Of a DNA stretch of 12,728 nt, positions 5,436 through 11,816 are shown piece after piece; the stretch's first letter is position 1; every line of letters starts with the position of its first letter. The stretch lies in NCBI GenBank assembly GCA_900545785.1, contig URAA01000033.1:1-12728 (forward strand), written 5' to 3'. Both the position numbers and the translations under genes were made by a program. The DNA comes from an uncultured Dialister sp. (lineage in GTDB: Bacteria > Bacillota > Negativicutes > Veillonellales > Dialisteraceae). The notes under the pieces were generated by a model. It was not told the origin of the DNA. It worked only from the letters and a program-made list of their open reading frames with translations, and did no database searches.

Positions 5436-5912
5436 TTATTTTTTAGGATAAATTGCTACAGAATACTTTAACAAATTTTTCCCGCCACCTTTTTTGTAAT
5501 TATGCAGATCCTGAGTGTTAAAATATAACACCAGCTCATAGTCTTCTTTCTGAAAATTAAACGAATCCCCTATTTTTCGATTGTTCGAATAATCTATATT
5601 TTCTGAATTTCCCATAAATTTCCACCCGGTATCCTTCAAACATTTCTGATAATAATCTATAATACTTGTTTGATCTCCATAAGATTGAAGTGTCCCTGTA
5701 AGAATATAGTACTTAGCAGTTCTATAGTTGAACTGTAATAAATCTACTAATTTACTCTCTTCATTATAAACATTGATCTCTGCAACGCTTTTTCTTACCT
5801 CTATTTCAGGCTTTCTTGATTCTAAATGGTTGACTAAAATGCAAATCAATATTATCATGGCAAATCCTAATAATCTCAGGACTAATTTCCGGTATTTTAT
5901 TTTTGAAACCAT
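5436..5912 (-). CDS. Single-pass membrane protein, candidate immunity protein (D), paralogue of C
   Basis: A 158-aa protein: basic N-terminus, one transmembrane helix at about 10-28, then a soluble domain probably in the periplasm. GAGG sits 7 nt before the ATG. Two motifs align without gaps to the protein at 6002-6511: DYYQKCLKDTGW (86-97) and FNFQKEDYEL (118-127), separated by the same 21 residues in both, plus a similar C-terminal strand ending in lysines. The start overlaps the end of a 34-codon toxin-tail relic, as expected for a toxin/immunity pair. The family is not recognised by name. The single TM anchor with a periplasmic domain suggests it would neutralise its toxin outside the cytosol, which is inference. 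Confidence 0.75.
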   Translation of the reverse strand: MVSKIKYRKLVLRLLGFAMIILICILVNHLESRKPEIEVRKSVAEINVYNEESKLVDLLQFNYRTAKYYILTGTLQSYGDQTSIIDYYQKCLKDTGWKFMGNSENIDYSNNRKIGDSFNFQKEDYELVLYFNTQDLHNYKKGGGKNLLKYSVAIYPKK

Positions 5913-5998
5913 TTGTCTACCTCTTTATTATCTAATAGGTCAGTATAATCTCCACTAACCCCTAATTGCGGTAGTCCTACTCCATATTTCAATAATAT
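5897..5998 (-). pseudogene. Relic of a toxin C-terminus (module D)
   Basis: A minus-strand frame of 33 residues between stops. It begins ILLKYGVGLPQLG, continues DYTDLLDNKEVDKWFQK and ends at TAA 5899-5897, overlapping the start of the immunity candidate by 16 nt. The motif GVGLPQLG matches GVGTPQIG in the module C toxin tail, which also sits directly before the paralogous immunity gene. It has no start codon or ribosome site and begins only a few nt after the stop of the module C immunity gene. It is therefore a truncated cassette, not an expressed gene. Confidence 0.65.
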
Positions 5999-6001
5999 TT
6001 A

Positions 6002-6511
6002 TTAAGCCTTTTTTATAACGATTACATATCTTCTTTCTTCCATTGTTCCCCAAATAATTGTATTCGGATCTTTATCCAAAGGAATTGAAGATGACCATGT
6101 TAAAGTATACCCATCCTTATAAAAATTAAATTCATCATACTTATCCGTATGAATGTAAAAATCCTCCCCTTTGGCATTTTTCCCTTTAATCCAACCTCTT
6201 TTCAACAGTTCTTCCGCATAGTAGTCTTTTACAATATTCCCCTTGGTTGGCAGAATAAAAGATTTCGAAGAAAATGCTCTATCCGGCATACGAGAAACAA
6301 TTTTAAGTTCATCTTTTAGAATTTTATCTGATTCATAAATTTTTATGTCCGGAATATGTTCGTACATCTCTTTCCGCACAGATTCGGAAGCATATTCAAT
6401 ATAGGTCTCACATACTTTTCCTATAAATAAGAATGCCACCAAAATCAACAAGAGTTTTAAAATCACTTTCCCAACTTTTTTTATTAAAACTTTATTATCT
6501 AAGGTATTCAT
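6002..6511 (-). CDS. Single-pass membrane protein, candidate immunity protein (C)
   Basis: A 169-aa protein: a lysine-rich N-terminus, one transmembrane helix at about 14-34, then a mixed alpha/beta soluble domain likely exposed to the periplasm. The motifs DYYAEELLKRGW (96-107) and FNFYKDGYTL (128-137) are shared with the candidate at 5436-5912 at identical spacing, so the two are paralogues. GAGG lies about 8 nt before the ATG. The start is 10 nt downstream of the stop of the module C toxin tail, giving the toxin-then-immunity order. It is AT-rich relative to the pretoxin genes, as is usual for horizontally exchanged immunity genes. The toxin activity it would counter is unknown. Confidence 0.75.
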   Translation of the reverse strand: MNTLDNKVLIKKVGKVILKLLLILVAFLFIGKVCETYIEYASESVRKEMYEHIPDIKIYESDKILKDELKIVSRMPDRAFSSKSFILPTKGNIVKDYYAEELLKRGWIKGKNAKGEDFYIHTDKYDEFNFYKDGYTLTWSSSIPLDKDPNTIIWGTMEERRYVIVIKKA

Positions 6512-6521
6512 GCGTTTCCCC

Positions 6522-6898
6522 TCAATCTCGGATAGTTGTGCCGTCTTTTATTTCATTCTTCATTCTTTCTACACGGTCCGAGACATTTTCGGTTCCACCC
6601 ATGTCTCCACCTATCTGCGGCGTCCCTACACCCATTACATACACTCTTACTCGATCTCTGTATTCAGATTTCATAGCCGTCTTTACTTTAACTTATTCCA
6701 AAAGATATTACCTTGTTTTTTTATGGTGCTCATTTGGGAAATACCTGCCTTTGATAAAGTACTGCAAATTTCATCTATAGCAATTTCTTGTAACGTATCT
6801 ATTTGTTTTAATATCACTAAATCATTATTATCATTTCCACTAACGTCTTTCGTTTCCGAAGAACTGTTTGTAATTTTGAATCGCCAAAATTCGTACAA
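6522..6898 (-). pseudogene. Frameshifted toxin C-terminal domain (module C)
   Basis: Two minus-strand frames together look like one toxin domain of about 110-125 residues. The first (about 6898-6683) includes ILKQIDTLQEIAIDEICSTL and ends NIFWNKLK-stop. The second (6692-6522) reads VKTAMKSEYRDRVRVY, then GVGTPQIGGDMGG and ends GTTIRD. The two join if one base is added in the A-run at about 6686-6692 (TTAAAGTAAAG). No pretoxin segment or plausible start precedes it; the first part overlaps a 38-aa ORF. The tail shares GVGxPQ(I/L)G with the module D relic. The toxin family was not recognised. As sequenced it could not be made as one protein. Confidence 0.6.
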
Positions 6899-6956
6899 TA
6901 TAAAAAGTAATTAATAGGAATATCGATACAATTCCCAATAAACATTCCATACTCAT
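6840..6956 (-). CDS. Small membrane peptide (38 aa) after immunity candidate B
   Basis: ATG at 6956 (or 6950, better spaced at 9 nt from a GAGG site) opens a 38-residue frame. It has one hydrophobic helix (CLLGIVSIFLLITFYIV) and a basic end with GNERR. It begins 27 nt after the stop of the 61-aa protein and could be part of the same immunity unit or a truncated remnant of a third membrane gene. It overlaps the first frame of the broken module C toxin. Confidence 0.4.
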   Translation of the reverse strand: MSMECLLGIVSIFLLITFYIVRILAIQNYKQFFGNERR

Positions 6957-6983
6957 ATTCCTCATATTTCTGTGCCAAATCAC

Positions 6984-7169
6984 TTATCCGGTAACTCTCG
7001 CTACAAGAAGTATACAGAATGCAATAATCCCAAGCAGTTTATAATCAAAATATAGCGCAATACCGGCAATTACACATCCTATCATAAAACAAATGTCACT
7101 CCCGCTAAAAAAATCATATATATTTTTAATTTTACTTTTTATCGTATGAATATCATTTTTTTTACTCAT
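6984..7169 (-). CDS. Two-helix small membrane protein, candidate immunity protein (B)
   Basis: A 61-aa protein with a basic, soluble N-terminus (MSKKNDIHTIKSKIKNIYDF) and two transmembrane helices at about 25-40 and 44-58. The start ATG overlaps the last codons of the module B toxin gene by 8 nt and GGAGAAG lies just upstream, so toxin and this protein are translationally coupled. Position and coupling make it the cognate immunity candidate. A membrane location would suit a toxin acting on the inner membrane, whose C-terminal 45 residues also contain a hydrophobic stretch. No family was recognised. Confidence 0.65.
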   Translation of the reverse strand: MSKKNDIHTIKSKIKNIYDFFSGSDICFMIGCVIAGIALYFDYKLLGIIAFCILLVARVTG

Positions 7170-8193
7170 ATGCTTCTCCTCGCTCTACTTCATTAATTTT
7201 TTCACTTTTATTATGTGTCGCGACTTCAAAATATAATGATATCCATGCTACATAGCCGGTTACATTTTTTACTCTATTCAAAAATTTTATTCCACCAAAA
7301 CTTCCCGGGGCTATACGCTCCAGTTCAGGATAATTTGATTTTGTATATTTTGACAGCCAATTAATCGCACGAAGGGTTCCATCTTCTGCTACTCCTTTAG
7401 CAATATCATTTGATAACCCATCTTTAACATCGGGTGGAATATGTTCAAGAATTTCTTGTATTGAGATTATATGAATATCTCCCTTATCATCTTTGTACTT
7501 ATATTTTTCATAGAAATTTGAGGATTTCTCTTCTGCGGCCTCTATTTCCTCATCTAAATAATTCCACTTCGTTCCCATCTGTGCCGTATAGGCTCCCGTG
7601 CTTCCGTCTCCTGCTACACTCCCTACTATCCCGCCTAAGGCTGTACTGATGGCTTGTACGGCATCGGGATGTTTTGCCATCCATTCTTTTCCTTTTGTTT
7701 TCTCTATATATCCTACGGCATATTCATTGATACTTCCCGACAGGGCTCCTGCGAGGGCATTCCCTCCGCTCATCTTTCCTGTCAATGCTCCCAAGGCTCC
7801 GTGAAGAAGCATTTTTTCTTCCGATCCGTCTTTCCAGTTGTAGTGCTCTGCTGCTTCATGGATGACTTTATTTCCCACCATATTCATCATGTGTATCAGT
7901 TCTTGCTTTTCTTCCGTTTTTGCCTTGTCGAAGATCTCTTGCAATCTGCTCAGGCTGTGTTCCGTGTCTCTGTTTAGTTTCTCTATATCTTGTCTTTGGT
8001 TTGTTTTCTCTTTGATTGTAATTTCCCCTTCCGCTACGGCGGTCTTTGTCGTACTGCGATCATCGTCTTTCACGGAGGGTATCATATCTGAGAGCAGACC
8101 TTGTGCATTAAGCGGTACAGCTCCTGTACTGTAGGAAATTCCTTTTCCGCTTGTTTCATATTCCGCTTTATTATCTATATCGTCCCATGTCAA
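7162..8193 (-). CDS. Orphan CdiA-CT-like module B: pretoxin domain plus toxin
   Basis: A frame of 343 codons. The assumed start is TTG 8193 (L-T-W), with a stop just upstream and no ribosome site, so it probably is not translated on its own. Residues 1-213 are homologous to module A 107-332: TWDDIDNKAEYET at the start, the helix ending LSRLQEIFDKAKTEEKQEL, and the hydrophobic Gly/Ala segment HGALGALTGKMSGGNALAGA. They end at WNYL (210-213), where similarity to module A stops. Residues 214-343 are unrelated to module A and form the candidate toxin: HIPPDVKDGLSNDIAKG, then IAPGSFGGIKFLNRV and a hydrophobic YVAWISLYFEVA near the end. In CDI systems the variable C-terminus after such a pretoxin boundary is the effector. 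No nuclease signature is seen. Confidence 0.75.
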   Translation of the reverse strand: MTWDDIDNKAEYETSGKGISYSTGAVPLNAQGLLSDMIPSVKDDDRSTTKTAVAEGEITIKEKTNQRQDIEKLNRDTEHSLSRLQEIFDKAKTEEKQELIHMMNMVGNKVIHEAAEHYNWKDGSEEKMLLHGALGALTGKMSGGNALAGALSGSINEYAVGYIEKTKGKEWMAKHPDAVQAISTALGGIVGSVAGDGSTGAYTAQMGTKWNYLDEEIEAAEEKSSNFYEKYKYKDDKGDIHIISIQEILEHIPPDVKDGLSNDIAKGVAEDGTLRAINWLSKYTKSNYPELERIAPGSFGGIKFLNRVKNVTGYVAWISLYFEVATHNKSEKINEVERGEAYE

Positions 8194-8206
8194 AAAATTT
8201 TAAGCA

Positions 8207-8605
8207 TTAATATGTAAAAAAGTAAGACAATAGTCCCATAAATACAATTATGCTTAACGCAGTTATCCTGATTTGAAATTTAGACTTTTGATGTTTAAGT
8301 TCTTTATTAAATTTTTCTGCCATCTCAACATTAATAGATTTAATAAGTGTTCTTTGCATTTCTTTAAACAATAAATAATCTGCAATTTGACATAATACCA
8401 GTACTAACATTTCCAGCAACACACCTTGGTTACCGCTTTCATTAAAATTATAAATAAATAATGCCAACGGAACCATTAATAAGATAAAAGCCTTTATTGT
8501 TATAATTTTCCAATTAGTATGAGAAGAAAACTCTCCCCAAATCACCCCTTTTAAAAGCCATCTTATCCCAATAATTATATAAGCCATAAATATAATAATA
8601 TCCAT
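8207..8605 (-). CDS. Four-helix membrane protein, candidate immunity protein (A)
   Basis: A 132-aa protein with about four transmembrane helices (near 2-22, 33-49, 62-80, 112-130) and a cytosolic basic loop at about 85-108 (NKELKHQKSKFQIR). A GGAGG site sits 7 nt before the ATG, and the gap to the module A toxin stop is 18 nt, the classical toxin-immunity order. It is AT-rich compared with the pretoxin gene. An integral membrane immunity protein is what one expects against a pore-forming or otherwise membrane-inserting toxin, as with colicin immunity proteins. This agrees with the hydrophobic C-terminus of toxin A. No named family was recognised. Confidence 0.7.
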   Translation of the reverse strand: MDIIIFMAYIIIGIRWLLKGVIWGEFSSHTNWKIITIKAFILLMVPLALFIYNFNESGNQGVLLEMLVLVLCQIADYLLFKEMQRTLIKSINVEMAEKFNKELKHQKSKFQIRITALSIIVFMGLLSYFFTY

Positions 8606-8623
8606 TTATCATCCTCCACAAGA

Positions 8624-10207
8624 TCAATCTATTCCTTCATTCATATCTATAATATAACTATCATCTGACTTCTTTCTTTCAGTTTCCATCAAGGGTGGTG
8701 CTATATCTTCTTTAATCTTCGTTATTACCACTGCACCAACAACGCCTTCAGCAATTCCTAATGTACCTCCTGCAAAAACGGTGATTGGAATCAATATTAA
8801 ATTCCCATAAATATCAATACCAACTCTCCTTTTTGCTCCTTGTATCCCATACTTACTAATATCTGCATCATTAGCTATATCCCATGGCAGTGTAAGTGCA
8901 TCTCCTATAACGGTCTCTCTTCCTAAGTATTTTGCCACTTTAACATTGATTCCGCTTGATATTGCACTCTCAAATATCGTGTCTCCCTGCGCACGTATTC
9001 CTGTAACTAATACCGGTTCTAATAGACTTCCTCCTTCTTTGACTATAAAGGATTTCCCTGTCTTCAAGTCCCAATATGTCCCCGATCTTGATATCGGCAG
9101 ATATCTTTGCCTTTCATCTATTGCTTCCCAGTCTTTTTTCAATCGCTCTTTATCTTCTTCTGTCTTTGCATTTTTTATATCTTCCAGATATTGTTCATAC
9201 TGTTCATGGGTCAGGTAGTTGAAAGTGGTTGCCTGCCATGCTATGGCTGCTCCTGTTTTTCCTCCTGCTATATATCCTATGGCGGCACTTGCCATTTTAT
9301 GTGCTTCCGGGTCTTCTATTTTTCCCAGTTCTTTTTGCAGAAAGGCATTCAGTCCCGCTCCTGTCAGTCCTTTCCCTATCCCTGCCCCCGCTTCCTTCGA
9401 GACCAAGGCTCCCATGATTCCATGCATGGCGATTCGGTTGGTTCCGTTTTCACTCCATTTCTCTGCTTCTTTTTCGTAGTTTTCCGCCTGTGTCATATTA
9501 CCGGCTTTTTTCGCTTCTTCTGCTTTTTGATACAGTTCTTTTTCTTTTTGTCTCGCCATATCTCCTATAAGTCGATATCCTACTCGGGACAGTATATTTA
9601 CATACTCTTGTTTCTCTTCTGCCGTCTGTCTGTCGAAGATTTCAGAAAGTGCATTCATTGCGTTTTCTGTATCATGGTTTATTTCTTTCGCTGTCTTTTC
9701 TTTTGTCGTGGTGATAATGCTGTCGGCTATGGCTGTATAGGTAGTACTTCCCGATTCTCCTTTCACGGGCACTGTCGGTACATAGCCCAGTCCCGCAGGA
9801 TTCAGTTTGGATACTGCATCGGTGGAGGCGGTGATTCCGCTTGCTTCCGTTTCATATTCCGCCTTATTGTCTATATCTTCCCATGTCAAAGTTCCGGTGG
9901 TAAGCCGGTTCTTTTCTTTTTCCGCCTTGCTGTCTATGATGGCTCCTTTGAGATCTGTATTTCCCCCAATATCTATGTCATATCCTTTTTCTCCCGCATA
10001 GATACCGCTTTGGGTTGTCACGCTTTCATAGACGGATTCCGTATTTGTCTTTCCTTTTCCTCCGCTCACGGATACGGAGGCTCCCGGGGTGTAGCTGACA
10101 GATATCCCTGATGATTTACTTGTTTCGTTGTAGATTTTCTTGTCTTGTTCGCTTTCTATGGACAGGTTTCTTCCTGCCGCGGCTGTCACTTTGTCTCCTC
10201 GAATCAC
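8624..10207 (-). CDS. Orphan CdiA/FhaB-type C-terminal module A: haemagglutinin repeat, pretoxin, toxin
   Basis: A 527-codon frame from GTG 10207; the frame stays open to 10388 without an ATG, so this start is nominal. Residues 1-106 are Fil_haemagg_2-type repeat (DKVTAAAGRNLSIESEQD, then GGNTDLKGAIIDSKAEKEKN). Residues 107-332 are the pretoxin domain shared with module B (LTWEDIDNKAEYET to FNYL), with a charged helical insertion at about 218-255. NYLTHEQ (330-336) marks the switch to the variable part. Residues 337-527 hold a charged linker (KTEEDKERLKKDWEAIDERQ) and the candidate toxin. Near residues 470-496 the toxin has a long hydrophobic Gly/Val-rich stretch (LILIPITVFAGGTLGIAEG, VVGAVVIT) suited to membrane insertion. 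The N-terminal secretion (TPS) domain is absent, so this is the tail of a cdiA gene. Confidence 0.78.
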   Translation of the reverse strand: MIRGDKVTAAAGRNLSIESEQDKKIYNETSKSSGISVSYTPGASVSVSGGKGKTNTESVYESVTTQSGIYAGEKGYDIDIGGNTDLKGAIIDSKAEKEKNRLTTGTLTWEDIDNKAEYETEASGITASTDAVSKLNPAGLGYVPTVPVKGESGSTTYTAIADSIITTTKEKTAKEINHDTENAMNALSEIFDRQTAEEKQEYVNILSRVGYRLIGDMARQKEKELYQKAEEAKKAGNMTQAENYEKEAEKWSENGTNRIAMHGIMGALVSKEAGAGIGKGLTGAGLNAFLQKELGKIEDPEAHKMASAAIGYIAGGKTGAAIAWQATTFNYLTHEQYEQYLEDIKNAKTEEDKERLKKDWEAIDERQRYLPISRSGTYWDLKTGKSFIVKEGGSLLEPVLVTGIRAQGDTIFESAISSGINVKVAKYLGRETVIGDALTLPWDIANDADISKYGIQGAKRRVGIDIYGNLILIPITVFAGGTLGIAEGVVGAVVITKIKEDIAPPLMETERKKSDDSYIIDMNEGID

Positions 10208-10428
10208 TCCGCCTTTGACGGTGATATCGTTTCCGCCGGAAAGGGCTGCCGTGTCCGCAGCGGTGATCTGGGACGGGGTATGCGTGACTATATGTTCTTC
10301 ATTCCATCCTTTTCCCTTCCCGTAGGATGCACCGATTCCATATCCCCCTTTGCTGATACCTCTCCGTTCACATTCATAATTGTTTTTCTATTGTTATCTT
10401 CATTAATATTATTTTTATTATATACCAT
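10208..10428 (-). pseudogene. Broken 5' part of module A haemagglutinin repeat
   Basis: The module A frame continues upstream to a stop at 10390-10388 and encodes further repeat (GGYGIGASYGKGKGWNEEH, then THTPSQITAADTAALSGGND). A second frame starts at ATG 10428 and includes MNVNGEVSAKG before running out of frame. The two join if the G5 tract at 10344-10348 had one more G, giving SAKGGYGIGASYG. No ribosome site precedes ATG 10428. The sequence turns AT-rich upstream of about 10380, which marks the edge of the cassette. Confidence 0.6.
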
Positions 10429-10819
10429 TTATTTATAAAGGTATAATTAAGTTATTTTATCGGGAGATAAAAATATTCTTCAAAAGGCGTCCCCGAACGA
10501 AAGGGTGAATCTAAAAGAATCTGTCGGAGAAACCCGGATAGAAGGAACGAGTTTTTTGTAACTGATCATTGATTTGTTTAAAAATATTTTATAAGAAATT
10601 CACATCCTATTTACCCCTTCCGATATAAAATAGATACATTCTTCCATCATTCGCGGTAACAGAATACGAGGGCTTGTAAAACAGGCTGCGGTGATATTGC
10701 TTATGATAGGGAATAAATTTTTATTTCCCTCCTTCTTCGATAAATATAAAATGAAAGATACGATTTACTTGTTTTCTTATCTTTTATTTTGCTTTTTCTA
10801 TCAGGACGGCGGGAATGCA
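10429..10819. other. Gene-poor spacer between the toxin array and the glycosyltransferase operon
   Basis: About 390 bp, mostly AT-rich, without a credible gene. A GC-richer island at about 10484-10555 (around GTCCCCGAACGAAAGGG) is open in two frames: 36 codons on the plus strand ending at a TAA near 10561, and about 23 on the minus strand. It might be a piece of a lost gene or a dispersed element. An imperfect hairpin (AGGGAATAAA / TTTATTTCCCT, 10708-10730) could be a weak terminator. No RNA family was recognised. Confidence 0.35.
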
Positions 10820-10828
10820 TGATATAAT
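10820..10828 (+). promoter_or_regulatory. Extended -10 promoter of the glycosyltransferase/RLP operon
   Basis: TGA-TATAAT (10820-10828) matches the extended -10 consensus exactly. It lies 33 nt before the GT2 start; no consensus -35 is seen. AAGGGG at about 10850-10855 is the ribosome site, 6 nt before ATG 10862. Confidence 0.6.
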
Positions 10829-10861
10829 AAAAAAGTTAACGGTATTTCAAAGGGGTTATCT

Positions 10862-11794
10862 ATGATTTCTATTGTTACACCTGTTTACAATGAGGAAGAT
10901 AATGTTGTTTTTTTCCATGATGAGGTCACGAAAGTCATGGAAGAGGTCGGCATGGATTATGAGTTGATCTATATCAATGACGGTTCTTATGACAGGACTG
11001 ATGAATTGATTCATGATCTGGCTGAGAGGGATCCTCATGTACGGGCGCTTACTTTTGCCAGAAATTTCGGGCATCAGATTGCCATCACCTGCGGTATGGA
11101 TTTTGCCGAGGGTGATGCGGTGATCACCATGGACGGAGATATGCAGCATCCGCCGGAATTGATCCCTCTTCTCATTGAAAAGTGGAAGGAAGGGTATGAT
11201 ATTGTACAGACAGTCCGGACTTCTACGGAGGATTCGGGGATCGTGAAAAAGATAACGTCTGCCGGTTACTACAAGGTGATCAATTCTATTTCTAAAACTC
11301 CGGTGACTCCCGGGGGTTCCGATTTCCGTCTGATAAACAGAAAGGCTCTCAATGTTTTTCTCCGTTTCCGTGAGCACAGCCGTTTTATCCGCGGTATCGT
11401 CGGCGGTTTAGGTTTTAAACAGACCACGATAGAGTTTAAGGCGCCTGCCCGTCATGCGGGTGTGTCTAAATTTTCCATGCGGAAAATGCTTCATTTTGCC
11501 ATGGACGGTATTTTGACCAATTCCACCGTCCCTCTACGGATCGCTTTTTATGTAGGTGCTCTTTCGGGGATCATCGGCATACTCTTGATTTTCCATGTTT
11601 TGTATTCTTATATTATGGGAAATGCCGTGCCCGGCTGGACCACCGTGACGATATTGATTTCTTTTTTCGGTGCTGCCAATTTGGTGGGTCTCGGCGTTAT
11701 AGGCGAATATATCAGCCGTATTTATGAGGAGTCGAAGAACAGGCCTTTGTACTGGCTTTCCGATGATACGGCAAAGCATAAGGAATACAGGTAA
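10862..11794 (+). CDS. GT2 polyprenyl-phosphate glycosyltransferase (DPM1/GtrB-like) with two C-terminal TM helices
   Basis: A 310-aa protein, the usual length for DPM/DPG-synthase-like family-2 enzymes. It begins ISIVTPVYNEEDN, the GT-A nucleotide-sugar fold. NDGSYDRT (39-46) binds the nucleotide, and DGDMQHPPE (91-99) is the DXD-type metal site. GGSDFRL (151-157) and the loop RHAGVSKFSM (197-206), equivalent to RxxGxSKY, complete the active site. Two transmembrane helices (about 227-249 and 261-283) anchor it. Such enzymes transfer a sugar from UDP- or GDP-sugar to undecaprenyl phosphate on the cytosolic face of the membrane, for later modification of polysaccharide or lipid A. The sugar cannot be read from sequence. 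No flippase or GtrC-like gene is in the window. It is 22 bp upstream of the RuBisCO-like gene, probably co-transcribed. Confidence 0.92.
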   Translation: MISIVTPVYNEEDNVVFFHDEVTKVMEEVGMDYELIYINDGSYDRTDELIHDLAERDPHVRALTFARNFGHQIAITCGMDFAEGDAVITMDGDMQHPPELIPLLIEKWKEGYDIVQTVRTSTEDSGIVKKITSAGYYKVINSISKTPVTPGGSDFRLINRKALNVFLRFREHSRFIRGIVGGLGFKQTTIEFKAPARHAGVSKFSMRKMLHFAMDGILTNSTVPLRIAFYVGALSGIIGILLIFHVLYSYIMGNAVPGWTTVTILISFFGAANLVGLGVIGEYISRIYEESKNRPLYWLSDDTAKHKEYR

Positions 11795-11816
11795 CTCTCT
11801 TAGAAAGCAGGTATTT

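Noticed and set aside
6570..6660. Resemblance of RVYVMGVGTPQIGG to the 'Y.xGxGT' segment of DUF2235 (Tle1-type) phospholipases
   Set aside because: That segment lies in the first half of DUF2235 proteins, whereas here it is near the C-terminus. The paralogous module D tail has lost the GT, and no lipase motif is present.
9107..10111. Plus-strand open frame of 334 codons
   Set aside because: It lies antisense to the haemagglutinin/pretoxin module A, has a biased Cys/Phe/Ser composition and lacks a ribosome site and any recognisable domain.
8624..10207. Search for the classical VENN pretoxin motif
   Set aside because: No VENN is present in modules A or B; the boundary is instead marked by FNYL/WNYL, where the two modules stop being similar.
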